A stretch of 64,000 nucleotides of DNA. Origin: a virus. This document shows positions 55,899 to 63,923 of this stretch, piece by piece. How positions within the stretch are numbered: the stretch's first letter is position 1; each line of letters starts with the position of its first letter. The translations under genes and the position numbers were made by a program. The stretch covers positions 1-64,000 of IMG/VR virus record IMGVR_UViG_3300035182_002586; one strand, 5' to 3'. The notes beneath the pieces were generated by a model, which was not told the DNA's origin, ran no database searches, and saw nothing but the letters and a program-made list of their open reading frames with translations.

Positions 55899-56495
55899 TC
55901 AGGCAGCAGCGTAAGGCTTGGGGTCGTACTTGCACAGGAGCATGGGCGTGCTTTCGAGCCCCTGCGGAAAGTGCTGCAACACCCTCTGTTGATAGTCGTT
56001 CGGCTCCCACTCGGGGTTGGCCGCCTTGTACTTGAGCAGAAACTCCGCCTCGTATGCACGAGCCCGGATCTGCACCTTGCCAGGGGGACTGATGCGCCCG
56101 TTCCAGTAGTCCACGGCCTGGCTGCCGAGGAAGATGAGCGCCCCCGTCTGCATGACAGGATCCTCCTCGATTCTCCTGACCCACTCGACGGGCAAGAGAA
56201 TCAGGGCCCGGGTTGCGTCCCCCGCCCGCACGACGGTGAAAGAAGGGGTTGCCACGGGGCCGAGAGCCGACTCGACAACCCGGTGCTTCACCAGGTCCCA
56301 CACGATCGACATGAGACGGCGGATGTTCGGGTCGGGGAACTGCGACCGGAGGAGGTGCACGGACGCCGTGAAGAGGCTTTCCACAGTCTTCACGTTGGCA
56401 TACTCCGCAGAATCGTGCGGCATTTCCTCGACGTTTTTCGACTGGCGGAGGATCTCCGCGAACCGTTCCGCCCAGCTCGGTGCGCCCGTAGTCAT
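55899..56495 (-). CDS. Unknown protein (198 aa)
   Basis: ATG at 56495 (MTTGAPSWAERFAEIL), 11 nt after the palindromic GGTGTACACC. Mixed alpha/beta with Trp-rich parts (LIFLGSQAVDYWNG). Adjacent to clpX on the same strand with a 21-nt gap holding the clpX promoter. No family recognised. Confidence 0.75.
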   Translation of the reverse strand: MTTGAPSWAERFAEILRQSKNVEEMPHDSAEYANVKTVESLFTASVHLLRSQFPDPNIRRLMSIVWDLVKHRVVESALGPVATPSFTVVRAGDATRALILLPVEWVRRIEEDPVMQTGALIFLGSQAVDYWNGRISPPGKVQIRARAYEAEFLLKYKAANPEWEPNDYQQRVLQHFPQGLESTPMLLCKYDPKPYAAA

Positions 56496-56502
56496 CGATC
56501 TA

Positions 56503-56512
56503 GGTGTACACC
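56503..56512. promoter_or_regulatory. Palindromic GGTGTACACC bidirectional promoter
   Basis: The 10-bp palindrome supplies a leaderless element in both directions: 11 nt before the minus-strand ATG at 56495 and 11 nt before the plus-strand ATG at 56520. Confidence 0.65.
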
Positions 56513-56519
56513 GGGGAGC

Positions 56520-56857
56520 ATGACGGCCCCCGTCTGCTCGACGAACCTCTCTTGGTCGCGTCAGGTCAGGGGATCCAAAGGCGACCTCTACAACGTGACG
56601 TTCGGGGAGAGGTACGACAGCACCGTCGGGTGGTCCTGTACCTGCCCCGACTACCGGCTCCGCCGCCAAGCCAAGGGTGAGGTCTGCAAGCACATCCGGG
56701 TCGCGAGTAGCTGGCGGTGCTGCTGGAACGCCGAGCTGGACCCTACCAGAACCCTACCAGAACCGTCCCCGCAGACGGGCTCTGCCCTCTTTGTCGGGCG
56801 AAGATCGTGTGGGCCGAAGCGCTACCTGATCAATTTCGTTCTATCACAGGTGGGTGA
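56520..56857 (+). pseudogene. SWIM zinc-finger gene, frame-broken by an 11-bp duplication
   Basis: The N-terminal frame (MTAPVCSTNLSWSR) contains a SWIM-type zinc finger: CTCPDY then C-x-H in GEVCKHI. At 56741-56762 the 11-bp unit CCCTACCAGAA is present twice. Removing one copy restores a frame that continues through a CPLC zinc knuckle to a TGA at 56855-56857 (108 codons). As it stands, the frame runs on into the next gene at 56859 without a stop. Confidence 0.75.
56741..56762 (+). repeat. 11-bp tandem duplication
   Basis: Two adjacent perfect copies of CCCTACCAGAA. The length is not a multiple of three and it lies exactly where the SWIM gene frame changes. Confidence 0.9.
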
Positions 56858-56858
56858 T

Positions 56859-57254
56859 ATGGATCCGAGCCACCCCGCCTGGAAGGCCAAGTCCGCCTCG
56901 ATGTTCGACGACTCGCTCTGGATCGCCATCCAGAACGCCTTCCACGGATGGGCCGACCACGTGTTTCTCCCCATCCTCTCGAAAGACCTCAAGGGAGCGT
57001 GGAGTATCGACAGTAGCCATCCGGCGGCGCTGAACCAGATGCAGGTCTCCTGCGCCCTGTCAGCGGCGGACGGGTCGAAGCTCAACGTCTACCTCGGCCT
57101 CGACGGGTCGCTGCACATCAGCATCTTCGCCGCGTACTACGCCCCCGGCGCGCGTGACGTGACCGAGCGATACAAGGGCAAGATCGACTCGTTCTCGGGG
57201 TCGCACGCGGCATCCAGTGTTGCCCACGAGATGAACGCCGCGTTCAAGATCTAG
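56859..57254 (+). CDS. Unknown protein (131 aa)
   Basis: ATG at 56859 (MDPSHPAWKAKSASMF), 1 nt after the restored SWIM stop (TGATATG). A helical start and a beta-rich middle (LNVYLGLDGSLHISIF) suggest a compact domain. Its TAG stop is shared in CTAG with the convergent 59-aa gene. In the current sequence it is in frame with the SWIM N-terminus, so a fused product may be made. Confidence 0.7.
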   Translation: MDPSHPAWKAKSASMFDDSLWIAIQNAFHGWADHVFLPILSKDLKGAWSIDSSHPAALNQMQVSCALSAADGSKLNVYLGLDGSLHISIFAAYYAPGARDVTERYKGKIDSFSGSHAASSVAHEMNAAFKI

Positions 57255-57430
57255 TTCTTCGCGTCTCCAGCACACAAGACAGCACAGAGGTCCTCGATCA
57301 TTTCGAGGACCTCTGCGTCTTTCGTGGCGTCCAAAGGCGGAGGAAGACGGCCGACGTACTTCGGCTCCCCTTGGATGTAGATCGTCCCACCGGGGAGCTT
57401 GGTCACCGTGTGCTTGCTCTTGACGCTCAC
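57251..57430 (-). CDS. Small unknown protein (59 aa)
   Basis: GTG start at 57430 (M/V-SV-KSKHTVTKL), 10 nt after GGTGTA; ends with TAG inside the CTAG shared with the plus-strand gene. A 13-bp hairpin lies within its 3' half. Two cysteines near the end (DLCAVLCAG). Function unknown. Confidence 0.7.
   Translation of the reverse strand: MSVKSKHTVTKLPGGTIYIQGEPKYVGRLPPPLDATKDAEVLEMIEDLCAVLCAGDAKN
57285..57315. terminator. 13-bp hairpin near the convergent gene ends
   Basis: A perfect stem CAGAGGTCCTCGA / TCGAGGACCTCTG with a 5-nt loop, 31 nt after the plus-strand stop at 57254 and inside the last part of the minus-strand gene. Likely terminates the plus-strand transcript, or protects both ends. 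No T-tract. Confidence 0.6.
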
Positions 57431-57440
57431 GGTGAACCCC

Positions 57441-57446
57441 TACACC
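57441..57446 (-). promoter_or_regulatory. GGTGTA leaderless promoter element
   Basis: TCCGGTGTAGGGG on the minus strand, 10 nt before the GTG at 57430. Confidence 0.6.
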
Positions 57447-57452
57447 GGACGG

Positions 57453-59369
57453 TCAGAAGCGGTTGTCTTCTCCGCCCCCACCCTCACCCTCAGGCTTCTT
57501 CTTCATCTTGAGCTTGAGATAGTGGGCGATGCGTTCGGCGATGTCCGTCTCCTCGGCGAGCTTACCCGCGACGCCCGTGGAGATACCACGGATGACCTCG
57601 TTGAACGTGGAGTCGTTCACCGTGAACATGTCTTCTTCGAGCTTCTTCTTCGTGTCCACCGGATCGATGTTGAACATCTCCAGGATGACGTCGATCGGCA
57701 CTGACCCCTTGATGTAGAGGTTGTTGAGGGCGTCGAACGTGTCCTGCGAGTCGCGCAGCGGCAGACGCGTGAACGTGAGCTTCGGGTAGAGGACGATCTC
57801 CTCCCCCCACTTGTCCTTCTCCACGAACCCCTTGCGCCGTGCGACGGGCTTGAAGAGATACTCTTCCACGTACTCCTGGAGCACGTCGCGGAGGAACATG
57901 TAGCGCGAGTTGATGACTTCGAGCTTGAGACGGTCGCCCGAGAAGAGGGTCTCGCCACTCATCAGCGACTCGGTGACGCCGAGCCCCGTGATGAGGTGCT
58001 TGTCCGTGATCTCGTACTCACCTGAGAGGTCGAGGAGGCGGTCCTTGCTGCCCATCTCCTCCCAGTGAACCTCGTAGTTCGCGACGATCGAGTAGTCCGG
58101 GTCCACGAGTGCAAGGTCAACCTGCTCGCGAAGCTGGTCGGTGTCGGACTCTGAGATACGGTCTCCCCAGACGATGCGCTTCGGGGTCATCGCACGGCTG
58201 GCGATCTGCGTCTGCGCCTGGCGGAGCTTCTCCTTGTAATAGAGGTCGCGGAGGCAGCGGTCGAGGATGGACTGGCCGAGTTCGTCCGTCGCACCACGAC
58301 GACCGGCGAGGTGGTAGACGAACGAGCCCTCGTCGGGGTCCGTACCAAGCGGGATCAAGCGTCCGCGCTCGATGTGCTCGCGCACCTCTTCGGGGATCTC
58401 TTGGGCCATCTGCTCGGCGATGGGGTCGCCGCCCATGCGCGCCTGCTCGATGAGCCCACGGTCTCGGTCGGAGGGGATCAGCTCGATGCGAACCTTGTCC
58501 GTGAAGCTGTACGTGGTGACCTTCACCTGGTCGAGGGGCATGATGATCAGGCGATCCCACCCCTTGTACTGCTTCCGGTAGTGGTTCAGCTCCTCTTCCT
58601 GACGGTTGGCCTTCTCGACCCACTCCGTCGACTCCTCCTCCATCGTCTCGCCGTCATCGGAAAGAACATCCCTCTTGACGACTCTCTGCTCGTAACCGAT
58701 CTCCGGAGGGAGCGGCACCTCTGAGTCTTCGGCGAAGATGAATGCGTTGCCGTCGAGCCAGTAGTGGTGAACTGCGGTGATCAAGCGCTGGAAGAGCTTG
58801 ATCCGCTTGCACATGCGATCGAAGAAGTTGAAGATGTACTTGCCGTAGTCGTCCGGCGAATCGAAGCCCTTCGGGCATGTACGCGGCTTCGGGGCCGCGA
58901 GTCTGACCTTCGAGAGCGGCAGCTCCGTGTGCAGGTCGATGGCCTGCCCGACCAGGGGGTCAGAGTTGTAGAAGTGTCGGTAGATCTCCCGCTTCTCGCG
59001 GAGGCTCTGCGGCAGCTCCAGGAAGTCGGTCGAGAGCTGCGGGGAGAAGAAGTTCGAGCCCGTGGAGATGGAGGTGTTCATCCCCATCCCGCCACCAGCC
59101 ATGGCCATGTCGAGGGCCGCGCCACGCTGGTTGAAGTTCGGGCCTCCCCCTGAGGGTCGGTTGAAAGTCCCCGTTCCCGTCCCAGCCGTTCGGCTGAACA
59201 CGTTGGGGCGGCTCACCATCCGGGCCTGACGGCGAGCCTCTCGCTCCTTGTCGGTGAGAGGCATCGTGTGGTGTCCCCCGCTCGACGTGTAACCGCCAAT
59301 GCGCGAGGAGACCGTCGGGACGACGACCTGCCGCTGAGGCGAAACGTTCGTGAAGCTACCGGGAGGCAT
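57453..59369 (-). CDS. Portal protein
   Basis: A 638-aa protein with the portal layout. A Gly/Met-rich N-terminal linker is followed by a large alpha/beta domain with FFSPQLSTDFLELPQ, YNSDPLVGQAIDLHT and LDGNAFIFAED, a middle stem/crown region with long helices, then an acidic Lys/Glu tail (KLKMKKKPEGEGGG). Size, position directly after TerL-side genes and domain texture fit the DNA-entry vertex dodecamer. The start at the ATG at 59369 (GGAG 9 nt upstream) overlaps the previous gene by 14 nt. Confidence 0.75.
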   Translation of the reverse strand: MPPGSFTNVSPQRQVVVPTVSSRIGGYTSSGGHHTMPLTDKEREARRQARMVSRPNVFSRTAGTGTGTFNRPSGGGPNFNQRGAALDMAMAGGGMGMNTSISTGSNFFSPQLSTDFLELPQSLREKREIYRHFYNSDPLVGQAIDLHTELPLSKVRLAAPKPRTCPKGFDSPDDYGKYIFNFFDRMCKRIKLFQRLITAVHHYWLDGNAFIFAEDSEVPLPPEIGYEQRVVKRDVLSDDGETMEEESTEWVEKANRQEEELNHYRKQYKGWDRLIIMPLDQVKVTTYSFTDKVRIELIPSDRDRGLIEQARMGGDPIAEQMAQEIPEEVREHIERGRLIPLGTDPDEGSFVYHLAGRRGATDELGQSILDRCLRDLYYKEKLRQAQTQIASRAMTPKRIVWGDRISESDTDQLREQVDLALVDPDYSIVANYEVHWEEMGSKDRLLDLSGEYEITDKHLITGLGVTESLMSGETLFSGDRLKLEVINSRYMFLRDVLQEYVEEYLFKPVARRKGFVEKDKWGEEIVLYPKLTFTRLPLRDSQDTFDALNNLYIKGSVPIDVILEMFNIDPVDTKKKLEEDMFTVNDSTFNEVIRGISTGVAGKLAEETDIAERIAHYLKLKMKKKPEGEGGGGEDNRF

Positions 59370-59829
59370 CGTCAACCAGCTCCTTGCCGTACAGTTCAAT
59401 CAAATCATCCATCGGCTCCCCCTCCGAACCCGACGGGCGAGTGACCGCAGAGGGGCTCATCGCCTCCTGCCGGGCCTCACGGGCCCGCCTCTGCTCGGTA
59501 GCCTCCCGGCGCCTCCGTTCCTGCTCTTCCCGCTGTTTCTCCTCCGCAAGGCTCCGGTGGCCCTCGTCGAGCATCCGGTCCGCCATCTCGGTGCGACGCA
59601 CAGCCTGTTGGACAAGGCCGGCAACACGTGCCCAGGCGTTGGCGTAGACCACGTGCATGGCCGCAACAGGGTCCGCCGAAGCGCGGCGGCCGTCACGTCT
59701 GGACCGCTCCAGAAGCGCCTTACACAGCTCCCCCATCCGCGCGGTCCCGCGCGTGATCCCTCCGTGGATCGCCCGGATTTCCGTGACGATCTCCGCGTAG
59801 GACATCTGTTGAGGGTTGTTGGAAGGCAT
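59356..59829 (-). CDS. Helical protein between TerL module and portal (157 aa)
   Basis: Starts MPSNNPQQMSYAEI. A strongly helical, Glu/Arg-rich coiled-coil centre (EEQERRRREATEQRRARE). Coupled to the portal gene. Possible minor head protein; no family recognised. Confidence 0.75.
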   Translation of the reverse strand: MPSNNPQQMSYAEIVTEIRAIHGGITRGTARMGELCKALLERSRRDGRRASADPVAAMHVVYANAWARVAGLVQQAVRRTEMADRMLDEGHRSLAEEKQREEQERRRREATEQRRAREARQEAMSPSAVTRPSGSEGEPMDDLIELYGKELVDDASR

Positions 59830-59835
59830 AAGGTC

Positions 59836-60354
59836 CTAGATGATGGTCTGAATCCCGAGGAACTGCCGGTTAATGGTGCTTGGAACCTGCGCTACGAACC
59901 CAACAGGGAGGGCCGGCGCCCTTGGATCTGCGGTGAGAGACAGCTCGTCTTCTTTGGTGAAGAGGCCGCGAAGGCTAAAGTAAAGCTCCTCCTGCGATCC
60001 GTAAAGGAGGGGAACGAGCGGACCCCCTCCAATCCTCGATGCGTACGTGTAGCGCTCGTACGAAGACGTGGAAATCAGGCTCGATCCCGAGACCATGACT
60101 CCGTACTTGTACGTGGGAAACTGGCGCGTCGACGCGATGTACTGGTCCGCCGGCTCGTCGCTCCCCCACAGGAGAAAGCCCCCAAAGCGCCCGGAAGAGT
60201 AGGTCACTACCCGGTCGTCCACCGACACGTCGACCCACTCGACGCCCTGACCCCCCGGCCACCCGTTGTTCACCATCGCCTGCGAGACCGTGACGGCGTA
60301 GATGTCCCCCCTCACGAGGAGCACACAGTCACGGGAACGAAGGATCTCGGGCAT
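59836..60354 (-). CDS. Unknown virion-region protein (172 aa), paralog of the next gene
   Basis: Shares the body of the next gene: both open MxExxRSRDxxxLxRG, have a GGFLLWGSDE / AGFMIWGSNE segment, ERYTYASRIGGGPLVPL, a GLF/GLW-T segment and end with IQT. The shared body points to tandem duplication. Beta-rich; a head, tail or fiber-associated role is plausible but unproven. Confidence 0.8.
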   Translation of the reverse strand: MPEILRSRDCVLLVRGDIYAVTVSQAMVNNGWPGGQGVEWVDVSVDDRVVTYSSGRFGGFLLWGSDEPADQYIASTRQFPTYKYGVMVSGSSLISTSSYERYTYASRIGGGPLVPLLYGSQEELYFSLRGLFTKEDELSLTADPRAPALPVGFVAQVPSTINRQFLGIQTII

Positions 60355-60363
60355 CGGTAGTCC

Positions 60364-60885
60364 TCAGAACGAGGTTTGAATCGTGATGTAGTTGGAGGTA
60401 ACCCCTGTGGGGGACTGCGAGACGAACCCCACGATGTTCTCGTTCGGGGCTCGAATGTCCCCCGACAGTGCCCACTCGTCCTCCACTGTCCAGAGGCCCC
60501 GGAGGCTGAACCTGAGGTGGTCACTGGCCGTGTAGGTGAGCGGAACCAGAGGGCCGCCACCCGTACGTGAGGCGTACGTGTAGCGCTCGAACGCCACGGT
60601 CATGATGAGCCAGCGTCCGAAGGCCATCGTACCCGCACGGTACGTGGGCTGGTTCATTGTCATCGACGTGAACTGGTCGGCCGACTCGTTCGACCCCCAG
60701 ATCATGAAGCCCGCCACCTCCCCATCGGAGAGTTCGACCTCGAAGTCGTCCTTCGTGGACCCTGCCCACCGAACCCCGGTCCCACCTACCCACCCGGCAG
60801 TGGACATGGAGCTGGACAAGGTGGGCGTGATCGAGCGTCCCCGGGAGAGGATGATCAGATCACGGGATCGCGGGTTCTCGGACAT
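60364..60885 (-). CDS. Unknown virion-region protein (173 aa), paralog of the previous gene
   Basis: Same architecture as the 59836-60354 product, with which it aligns nearly end to end by eye (ERYTYASRTGGGPLVPL here). It precedes its paralog by 9 nt on the transcript. Coupled to the upstream 85-aa gene by a 1-nt overlap. Confidence 0.8.
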   Translation of the reverse strand: MSENPRSRDLIILSRGRSITPTLSSSMSTAGWVGGTGVRWAGSTKDDFEVELSDGEVAGFMIWGSNESADQFTSMTMNQPTYRAGTMAFGRWLIMTVAFERYTYASRTGGGPLVPLTYTASDHLRFSLRGLWTVEDEWALSGDIRAPNENIVGFVSQSPTGVTSNYITIQTSF

Positions 60886-61142
60886 CAGACCACCACGTCA
60901 GAGTCCTTGACTCGTCCAGGCATCTTCCCCCACGCCAACACCACATCCTTGAGCAGCTCCAGGTGGTGGATGTCCCCCTGCTCGATCATGCTCCACTGGC
61001 CGCCGAGCTTCCGAAACACCACACGCATGGCGATGTAGTCCCACGGGTGGACTGTCATGTCCGGCGCCAGCATGTGCGAGATGAACTGCCGGATCACATG
61101 GTTGGCGAAGACCAACGGCGGCGGAAGCGGATCATCGTACAT
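60885..61142 (-). CDS. Unknown protein (85 aa)
   Basis: Starts MYDDPLPPPLVFANH. Helical; HPWDYIAMRVVF is the most distinctive segment. Part of the TerL-to-portal run. Confidence 0.75.
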   Translation of the reverse strand: MYDDPLPPPLVFANHVIRQFISHMLAPDMTVHPWDYIAMRVVFRKLGGQWSMIEQGDIHHLELLKDVVLAWGKMPGRVKDSDVVV

Positions 61143-61176
61143 AGGCTGCCCTCAAGAGGGCTTTGAGAGAAGAGGT

Positions 61177-63204
61177 TTACCGGCGGAACCGGAGACCGAG
61201 GCTCTTCGGGACGGCCCGCTCCGAGAAACCCCCGTGCATACGGGCTCGGGAGAGCTGATAGGCCCCCGTTCCCGCCGCCCGCGAGATGGTCGGTGTGGCT
61301 GTTGCTCCGTAAAGCGCGCGCCCTTGACCGAGCCTCTCCACAGAGAGCCAGACCGAACGTACAAGGGCGTCGCTCATGTCGTCGTGCTTGCCCTTCGGGG
61401 CCTCGACTTCGACGATGTTCTTGCTCACCTGCTCGGCTTGGAGAGTCATCAGCTCTGTGATGAGCGGGGAGTGCTTCAAGTTGTCCCCCACGCCTGCCGG
61501 GGGCGGCCAGTCGTAGAGACGAAGCTTGCGGTCGTACATGAGCAGCTTCGTCGCCTGGAACATCTGCGACGTGTCCATCTTCTGGAAACGCTCAGACCGG
61601 AACTGCTTGAGGCCGCGCTTGTGGAGGTTCTGCTCCAGTGAGAGCCCCTCCCACCGGTCGAAGATGACGTCGGTGATGTAGAAGCGCCTGCACATCACCT
61701 CCATCCAGTTGGCGATCTCGTCGAAGTCGAGGCGCTCCACGTCCCGGAGCGTGCGTGCGTACGGCGTCGTGAACTCGGTCAGGTGGGGGTTGGACTCCCG
61801 CCAGTCCGTACCCGCGTACCAGACCTCGTGATAGTCGATGACGATCACGTCGTCTTCCACGTGGGAAAGCACGAAGGCCGTACCGTCGCCGACAGCCGCG
61901 ACGTCGAGACCGCCCTGGTGCGGTGCCCGGGGGATGCCCTGGAGCCTCGGGCGATGCTCGGGGTCAATACAGGCGAGGAGGTCCTCGGGGCGTTCGATCC
62001 ACCCGCGCATACGGTCGGAGAAGCGCGCCCCGTGCTCCACCATGAAGCTGTTCGGGTCCGCGTGGAACCGCTGCCGGTAGTAGCTGATGGGGACCGACGG
62101 GTTGATCTCCCACGTCGGCATCTGGAGAGCGAGCATGTTCTCGGACCCCTCTCCCCTCGACATCGCGAGGTTGAAGAGGTCGAAGAACTGTCCCTGCTTG
62201 TTCAGGGGGGACGAGATGCAGATGATGCGGCTCTCGACCGGGTAGTCCGTCCCGTCGGGGTGCTTGAGCACCATCCCGTCCGGACCCTTCGGAGAGAAGG
62301 TCGCTGCGGAGGGCTGGACCGCCTTGTATATCTCCTCGGCCGAGGACCCACCTTCGTCGATGAAGTGAGCCATCTCGTCGAGGATGATGACGATGTTGCC
62401 CATACCACGGAGGCCCTTCGCGATACAGGGGCGGAACGTGACCCTGATCGAGGACTTGCCGTTGTAGCTGACGAACTTCCCGTCGGCGTGGCGGTTGTAC
62501 GTGCCGAAGGTGTCGAGGTCGAACGGTGTCTGGAGGTCTACGAACGTCTTGTTGTCGGAGAGCTTGTACGGGTGGAAGTACTCGCACCGCGCCATGTGAT
62601 TCGAGACTTCGCGGAAGAGAATCGCCGCCTGCTCCTTATCGGTAGCGACGCTGACGATCTGGATGGTGTTACCGTCCGGGAGACCGTAGTACTCCTGGGG
62701 GTTGTACATATTCAAGAGGCGGTAGACCTCGTACGAGGCGAAGATCGACGAGAGCATGGTCTTGCCCCCGCGACGCCCGATGGCGAGCACCAGCTCGCGT
62801 CGTTCGTGGTCCTGCTCTCGGATGTTGCAGCGTCCCTCGTCATAGAGGTGCCGCAGGTACTCCACCTCCGTGAAACGCCCTACGAGGTTCTCACGGAACA
62901 TGTCCCAGATCTCGATCGTCTTCTCCTTGTCATCGAGAGGGATGTGGTAGTAGAGCTTCACAATGAAGCGCTGGACTGGATAGAGCTTCCGATCCAGACC
63001 CCACTTGGACTCGATGTAGTCGATGACTGAGAAGATCTTGGGCTTCTTCGGCTGCGCCTGTCCTGTTGGGACGGGCATCATGGACGCGAGGTAGTCGTCG
63101 ACCTGAGGATCCTCGGTCCCGGTCCTCTCTGCTTCGACTTTGGCTTCTTGTGCGGCTTGGCGGAATAGCCCCGCCATCCCGCTGCCGCGTTTCGTGGCTG
63201 CCAT
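61177..63204 (-). CDS. Terminase large subunit (DNA packaging motor)
   Basis: A 675-aa TerL. ATPase domain: Walker A AIGRRGGKT (141-149), Walker B IVIILDEMAH (Asp276, Glu277), coupling segment LNKQGQFFDLF followed by a TWEINP stretch. Nuclease domain (RNase H fold): GLDVAAVGDG near residue 427, VIFDRWEG, and the C-terminal KHDDMSDALVRSV. The motor cuts and pumps DNA into proheads. The gene precedes the portal region as usual in tailed phages. It has an ATPase-only paralog at 51407-52297. Confidence 0.95.
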   Translation of the reverse strand: MAATKRGSGMAGLFRQAAQEAKVEAERTGTEDPQVDDYLASMMPVPTGQAQPKKPKIFSVIDYIESKWGLDRKLYPVQRFIVKLYYHIPLDDKEKTIEIWDMFRENLVGRFTEVEYLRHLYDEGRCNIREQDHERRELVLAIGRRGGKTMLSSIFASYEVYRLLNMYNPQEYYGLPDGNTIQIVSVATDKEQAAILFREVSNHMARCEYFHPYKLSDNKTFVDLQTPFDLDTFGTYNRHADGKFVSYNGKSSIRVTFRPCIAKGLRGMGNIVIILDEMAHFIDEGGSSAEEIYKAVQPSAATFSPKGPDGMVLKHPDGTDYPVESRIICISSPLNKQGQFFDLFNLAMSRGEGSENMLALQMPTWEINPSVPISYYRQRFHADPNSFMVEHGARFSDRMRGWIERPEDLLACIDPEHRPRLQGIPRAPHQGGLDVAAVGDGTAFVLSHVEDDVIVIDYHEVWYAGTDWRESNPHLTEFTTPYARTLRDVERLDFDEIANWMEVMCRRFYITDVIFDRWEGLSLEQNLHKRGLKQFRSERFQKMDTSQMFQATKLLMYDRKLRLYDWPPPAGVGDNLKHSPLITELMTLQAEQVSKNIVEVEAPKGKHDDMSDALVRSVWLSVERLGQGRALYGATATPTISRAAGTGAYQLSRARMHGGFSERAVPKSLGLRFRR

Positions 63205-63215
63205 TCAGGATCCGA

Positions 63216-63923
63216 TCAGCGCTTCGCGAGTTGCACCGAGGCGCGTTCCTCCCACCCCTCCAGCTTCGTCATGAGACGGTTGGTGAGGAGGTCGAGTTCT
63301 TCGGTCTTGAGGACTTCGCCTGCGACGGCCAGGACTGACTGCACCCACAGCTTGAAGACCGCCTGGAACTTCTCGCTGTGCAGGTCGAGAAGGTCACCAC
63401 CGAGCTTCTTGATCTCCAGCTCGATGTTCGCGATCTTCGTCAGGGCGTCGATGCGGCGCGTCGAGATCTGCGCGGTGTCCTTGCCGAGCTTCTCGTTCTC
63501 GATGCGCTGGAACTGGAGAGCCGCCGACTCCTTGGCGACTTCTGCCTTCACGAGATGCAGGATCTCCGCTGAGTCCGCCTTGCCGAGGGCAGCCCGCAGG
63601 ATCGGGTCGTTCTGAACGAACTTCTGCTTCTCGTTCGACATCTCCGCGTGGTATTCGAGGTCCGATGTCGTCGGCATCCTCTCGACCTTGCGCGGCCGCC
63701 CACGCTGGCGCGTCACCTTGAGGTCGTTCTTCCCCGTTCGCGGCGCTGCGTGCACCGGAAGAAGACGAAGCACGTTGCCCTCACGGTCATCCGAACCGCC
63801 TTCGGCCTCCCCGGACTCGCCGATCGGGTCTGCGTCGTCGACATCTTGCCCCTCGCCTTCATCGGCGGTGGCCTCGTCGATCACTCGCTCCAGCTCGTCG
63901 TCATGTTCCGCAGACATGCTCAT
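63216..63923 (-). CDS. Possible small terminase subunit (233-235 aa)
   Basis: Sits directly before TerL. A strongly acidic first third, then a RGRPRK AT-hook-like motif (about residues 74-79), then a helical region (EILHLVKAEVAKESAALQFQ) ending in a coiled coil. An AT-hook plus oligomerising helices fits a DNA-recognising TerS, but no family signature was recognised. ATG at 63923 overlaps the previous TGA; the ATG at 63917 has better spacing to GGAG. Confidence 0.6.
   Translation of the reverse strand: MSMSAEHDDELERVIDEATADEGEGQDVDDADPIGESGEAEGGSDDREGNVLRLLPVHAAPRTGKNDLKVTRQRGRPRKVERMPTTSDLEYHAEMSNEKQKFVQNDPILRAALGKADSAEILHLVKAEVAKESAALQFQRIENEKLGKDTAQISTRRIDALTKIANIELEIKKLGGDLLDLHSEKFQAVFKLWVQSVLAVAGEVLKTEELDLLTNRLMTKLEGWEERASVQLAKR

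Noticed and set aside
54318-57254. A 978-codon plus-strand frame over clpX and neighbours
   Set aside because: The first part is antisense to clpX and its neighbours. Only the last part (from 56520) is real coding sequence; it is annotated as the SWIM gene and the 131-aa gene.
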